From Magnetococcales bacterium HCHbin5 (GTDB lineage Bacteria > Pseudomonadota > Magnetococcia > Magnetococcales > Magnetaquicoccaceae), in contig PEAG01000005.1 in NCBI GenBank assembly GCA_002753505.1, forward strand, positions 39,809 through 103,808: a stretch of 64,000 nt of DNA, written 5' to 3'. Below, one piece after another: positions 62,449-64,000 of this stretch (positions within the stretch are counted from its first letter, which is position 1; every line of letters starts with the position of its first letter). The notes under the pieces are model-generated. The model saw only the letters and a list, made by a program, of their open reading frames with translations. It had not been told where the DNA came from and ran no database searches. The position numbers and the translations under genes are program-made.

Positions 62449-63470
62449 GTGCCATTGATGCCGTTGCCAGACGCATCATCAACGATTTGCAGATCGGTTT
62501 TCCATTAAGCGAGCAGCCTTTTGCTGAAGTGGCAGGGTGGTTGGGGTTGGATGAGGCCACGGTGATCCAGCAGGTGGAATCTCTTTTGGCTGCCGGATTT
62601 CTCAGTCGTTTTGGCCCTTTGTTCAATGCCGAGCAGTTGGGAGGTGGGCTGACCCTGGCAGCCATGGCTTTGCCGGAACCGGTTTTTGAGACGGTTGCGG
62701 CGACGGTCAACGCTTTCCCGGAGGTGGCACACAACTATGCCCGGGAGCATCTGCTCAATATGTGGTTTGTGTTGGCCACCGAGCGGGCCGACGAGATGGA
62801 AGCTGTCATCGCCAGGATAGAAAAAAATACCGGCTATCCTGTTTTTAATCTGCCCAAGTTGGCGGAGTATCATCTGGGATTCAAGCTGCAACTGGGGCCA
62901 GCCGGGGAGGTGGACACGGTTCCGATTGAGACGCACGGCGCGGAGAACGACGCGACCCGCTGCGCGGCTTGGTCGCTTGAGCCCAGCGCGGAGGAGAGGG
63001 CGGTGATTGCGGCCACTCAGGAGGGGCTTCCTCTCTGTCCGCGTCCCTATCATGCGGTGGCAGAGCTGGTTGGAATGACGGCTGACCAGGTGATCGCTCA
63101 TTTGGCAACCATGCTGGAGCGGCGATGGATTCGGCGTATCGGGGTTGTGCCCAACCATTACCGGTTGGGACTGAAGGGAAACGGCATGTCGGTCTGGGAT
63201 CTGCCGGATGAAAAGGTCTCTTTGCTGGGCGAGCGGATCGCCTCTTTGGGGTTTGTCAGCCACTGTTACCGGCGTCCTCGCCGGTTGCCGGAGTGGCCTT
63301 TCAATCTGTTTGCCATGGTGCATGGTGCCGATCGGGCTGTTGTCGATCAGAGGGTGGCGATCATTGCTGACCTGTTGGGTGCAGAGAACCGGGGGCATAT
63401 GGTATTGTACAGCAGCCGGATACTGAAAAAGAGCGGTTTGCGGCTGAAAAACGGTGTGGGGCATGGTTGA
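62445..63470 (+). CDS. nirDL: Fused siroheme decarboxylase NirDL
   Basis: A 341-residue protein with two AsnC/Lrp modules. The N-terminal half (about 1-155) matches the NirD type (FLSRFGPLFNAEQLGGGLTL, VNAFPEVAHNYAREHLLNMW). The C-terminal half (about 178-335) matches the NirL type (QEGLPLCPRPYHAVAELVGM, RRIGVVPNHYRLGLKGNGMS, HCYRRPRRLPEWPFNLFAMVHG). A linker at about 156-178 is acidic and unconserved. NirD-NirL fusions are known in several denitrifiers. This copy sits after a separate NirG/NirH-like pair, giving four decarboxylase domains in total. It is the last nir gene in the window; nirE, nirJ and nirN, if present, lie elsewhere. Confidence 0.86.
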   Translation: MSAIDAVARRIINDLQIGFPLSEQPFAEVAGWLGLDEATVIQQVESLLAAGFLSRFGPLFNAEQLGGGLTLAAMALPEPVFETVAATVNAFPEVAHNYAREHLLNMWFVLATERADEMEAVIARIEKNTGYPVFNLPKLAEYHLGFKLQLGPAGEVDTVPIETHGAENDATRCAAWSLEPSAEERAVIAATQEGLPLCPRPYHAVAELVGMTADQVIAHLATMLERRWIRRIGVVPNHYRLGLKGNGMSVWDLPDEKVSLLGERIASLGFVSHCYRRPRRLPEWPFNLFAMVHGADRAVVDQRVAIIADLLGAENRGHMVLYSSRILKKSGLRLKNGVGHG

Positions 63471-63549
63471 GTGTGCATGATCATGATCATGATGGGGCAT
63501 GGGCAGGGTTCTCCATAATGGTTGCCATCTCCTGTTAATCCTGTTAAAC

Positions 63550-64000
63550 GATTGCAGGGGTCTGGGGACCGTCACGGTCCCCAGCGGGGTGCAGGGGCAG
63601 AGCCCCTGCATGTAACGGGCGCGTTTTCCCAAAGCAAATTTTCGCAGAAAATTTGCGCAACGCGCCCAAAACCGCCCCGCAGGGGCGACCTTGGGAGGGC
63701 GGCAGCCCGACTCGCACGGTTATGTTATGGAAAATGTTTGGATAAGAAAGCAGAAGGTTCGGGTATTACGCTTTTTGTTTGATACAAAGAATGTTCGGAC
63801 GTTCCGCTTTTTGTTCGACACAAGGCCAGGATCGGTTTTTTTTCCAAGCCAAGTGACCTTTTGCCCGCTCTCGGTCGGGCTGCCGCCCTCCAGCAGTGCC
63901 CCTGCGGGGCGTTTTGGGCGCGCTGCGCCCATTTGCTGCGCAAATGGGCTTTTGTGAAAGCGCGCCCGTTACATGCAGGGGCTTTGCCCCTGCACCCCAC
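63550..64000. repeat. Palindromic repeat element, copy 2, reverse orientation, cut by window end
   Basis: Starts gattgcaggggtctgggga and proceeds as the reverse complement of copy 1 (8457-8881): the arm with ggggaccgtcacggtcccc, the gcgcgttttcccaaagcaaa and tttcgcagaaaatttgcgc palindromes, then an AT-richer middle, then the other arm ending cccctgcaccccac at the window end. It lacks about the last 34 bases. The middle has two near-identical 35-base units (around gttcgggtattacgc and gttcggacgttccgc), longer than in copy 1. It follows the nirDL stop codon by 80 bases. Frames in it are artefacts. Confidence 0.85.

Noticed and set aside
63475..63495. catgatcatgatcatgatg run after nirDL as a regulatory site
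   Set aside because: A short simple-sequence palindrome between the stop codon and the repeat element, with no gene downstream to control.

Overview
The window reads as chromosome of a Gram-negative, denitrifying and probably sulfur-oxidising proteobacterium. The best fit is a member of the Magnetococcales (Magnetococcus-like 'Etaproteobacteria'). That placement is inference: it rests on dsrAB-dsrL next to cd1 nitrite reductase, on the gene contents generally, and on GC-rich 'cagggg...cccctg' extragenic repeats that I associate with Magnetococcus-type genomes. No magnetosome, rRNA, tRNA, CRISPR, phage or IS gene is visible.

Layout. 1-8.4 kb: the 3' end of gatB, an AsmA-like envelope protein, tag glycosylase, a YhcG/DUF1016 remnant, a minus-strand ydbH-ynbE-ydbL operon, a phosphoglycolate-phosphatase-like HAD and a small secreted protein. 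8.46-8.88 kb: a 425-bp palindromic repeat element. 8.9-14.5 kb: kdpDE-type two-component genes without kdpFABC, then a PhoU-like/Pit phosphate module and a PhoB-like regulator. 15.1-19.6 kb: dsrA-dsrB-dsrL plus an unknown partner. 19.7-31.7 kb: clpB, an HdeA-like protein, msrA, bolA-grxD, a NorQ/CbbQ-NorD/CbbO chaperone pair, an AAA ATPase with a stunted partner gene, and a DinG-type helicase. 31.9-39.4 kb: dnaE-accA-folE2-proS. 39.4-45 kb: an FkbM methyltransferase with an extended helical N-terminus, an iron alcohol dehydrogenase, a cytochrome b561-multihaem c fusion and a tandem Usp. 45.8-49.6 kb: two mgtE genes and nadK.

49.6-63.5 kb is the most interesting part, a denitrification island. 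It holds small membrane proteins, a CuA subunit II and a haem-copper subunit I lacking the catalytic tyrosine (a probable sNOR-type NO reductase), haem O synthase, a SenC/SCO chaperone, an unusual cytochrome b-ferredoxin-MvhD fusion, then nirS-nirC-nirF and three siroheme-decarboxylase genes (a NirG-like, a NirH-like and a fused NirDL). Three perfect TTGAT-N4-ATCAA (FNR/ANR/DNR) boxes sit in front of the NO reductase operon, a small divergent membrane gene and nirS. Together the genes predict nitrite -> NO -> N2O respiration under low-oxygen control. nirE, nirJ and nirN are needed for, or usually accompany, haem d1 synthesis and are not in the window.

The same repeat element found at 8.46 kb reappears in opposite orientation at 63.55 kb and runs off the window end. 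Solo-arm remnants lie at about 14.5, 26.2 and 41.2 kb.
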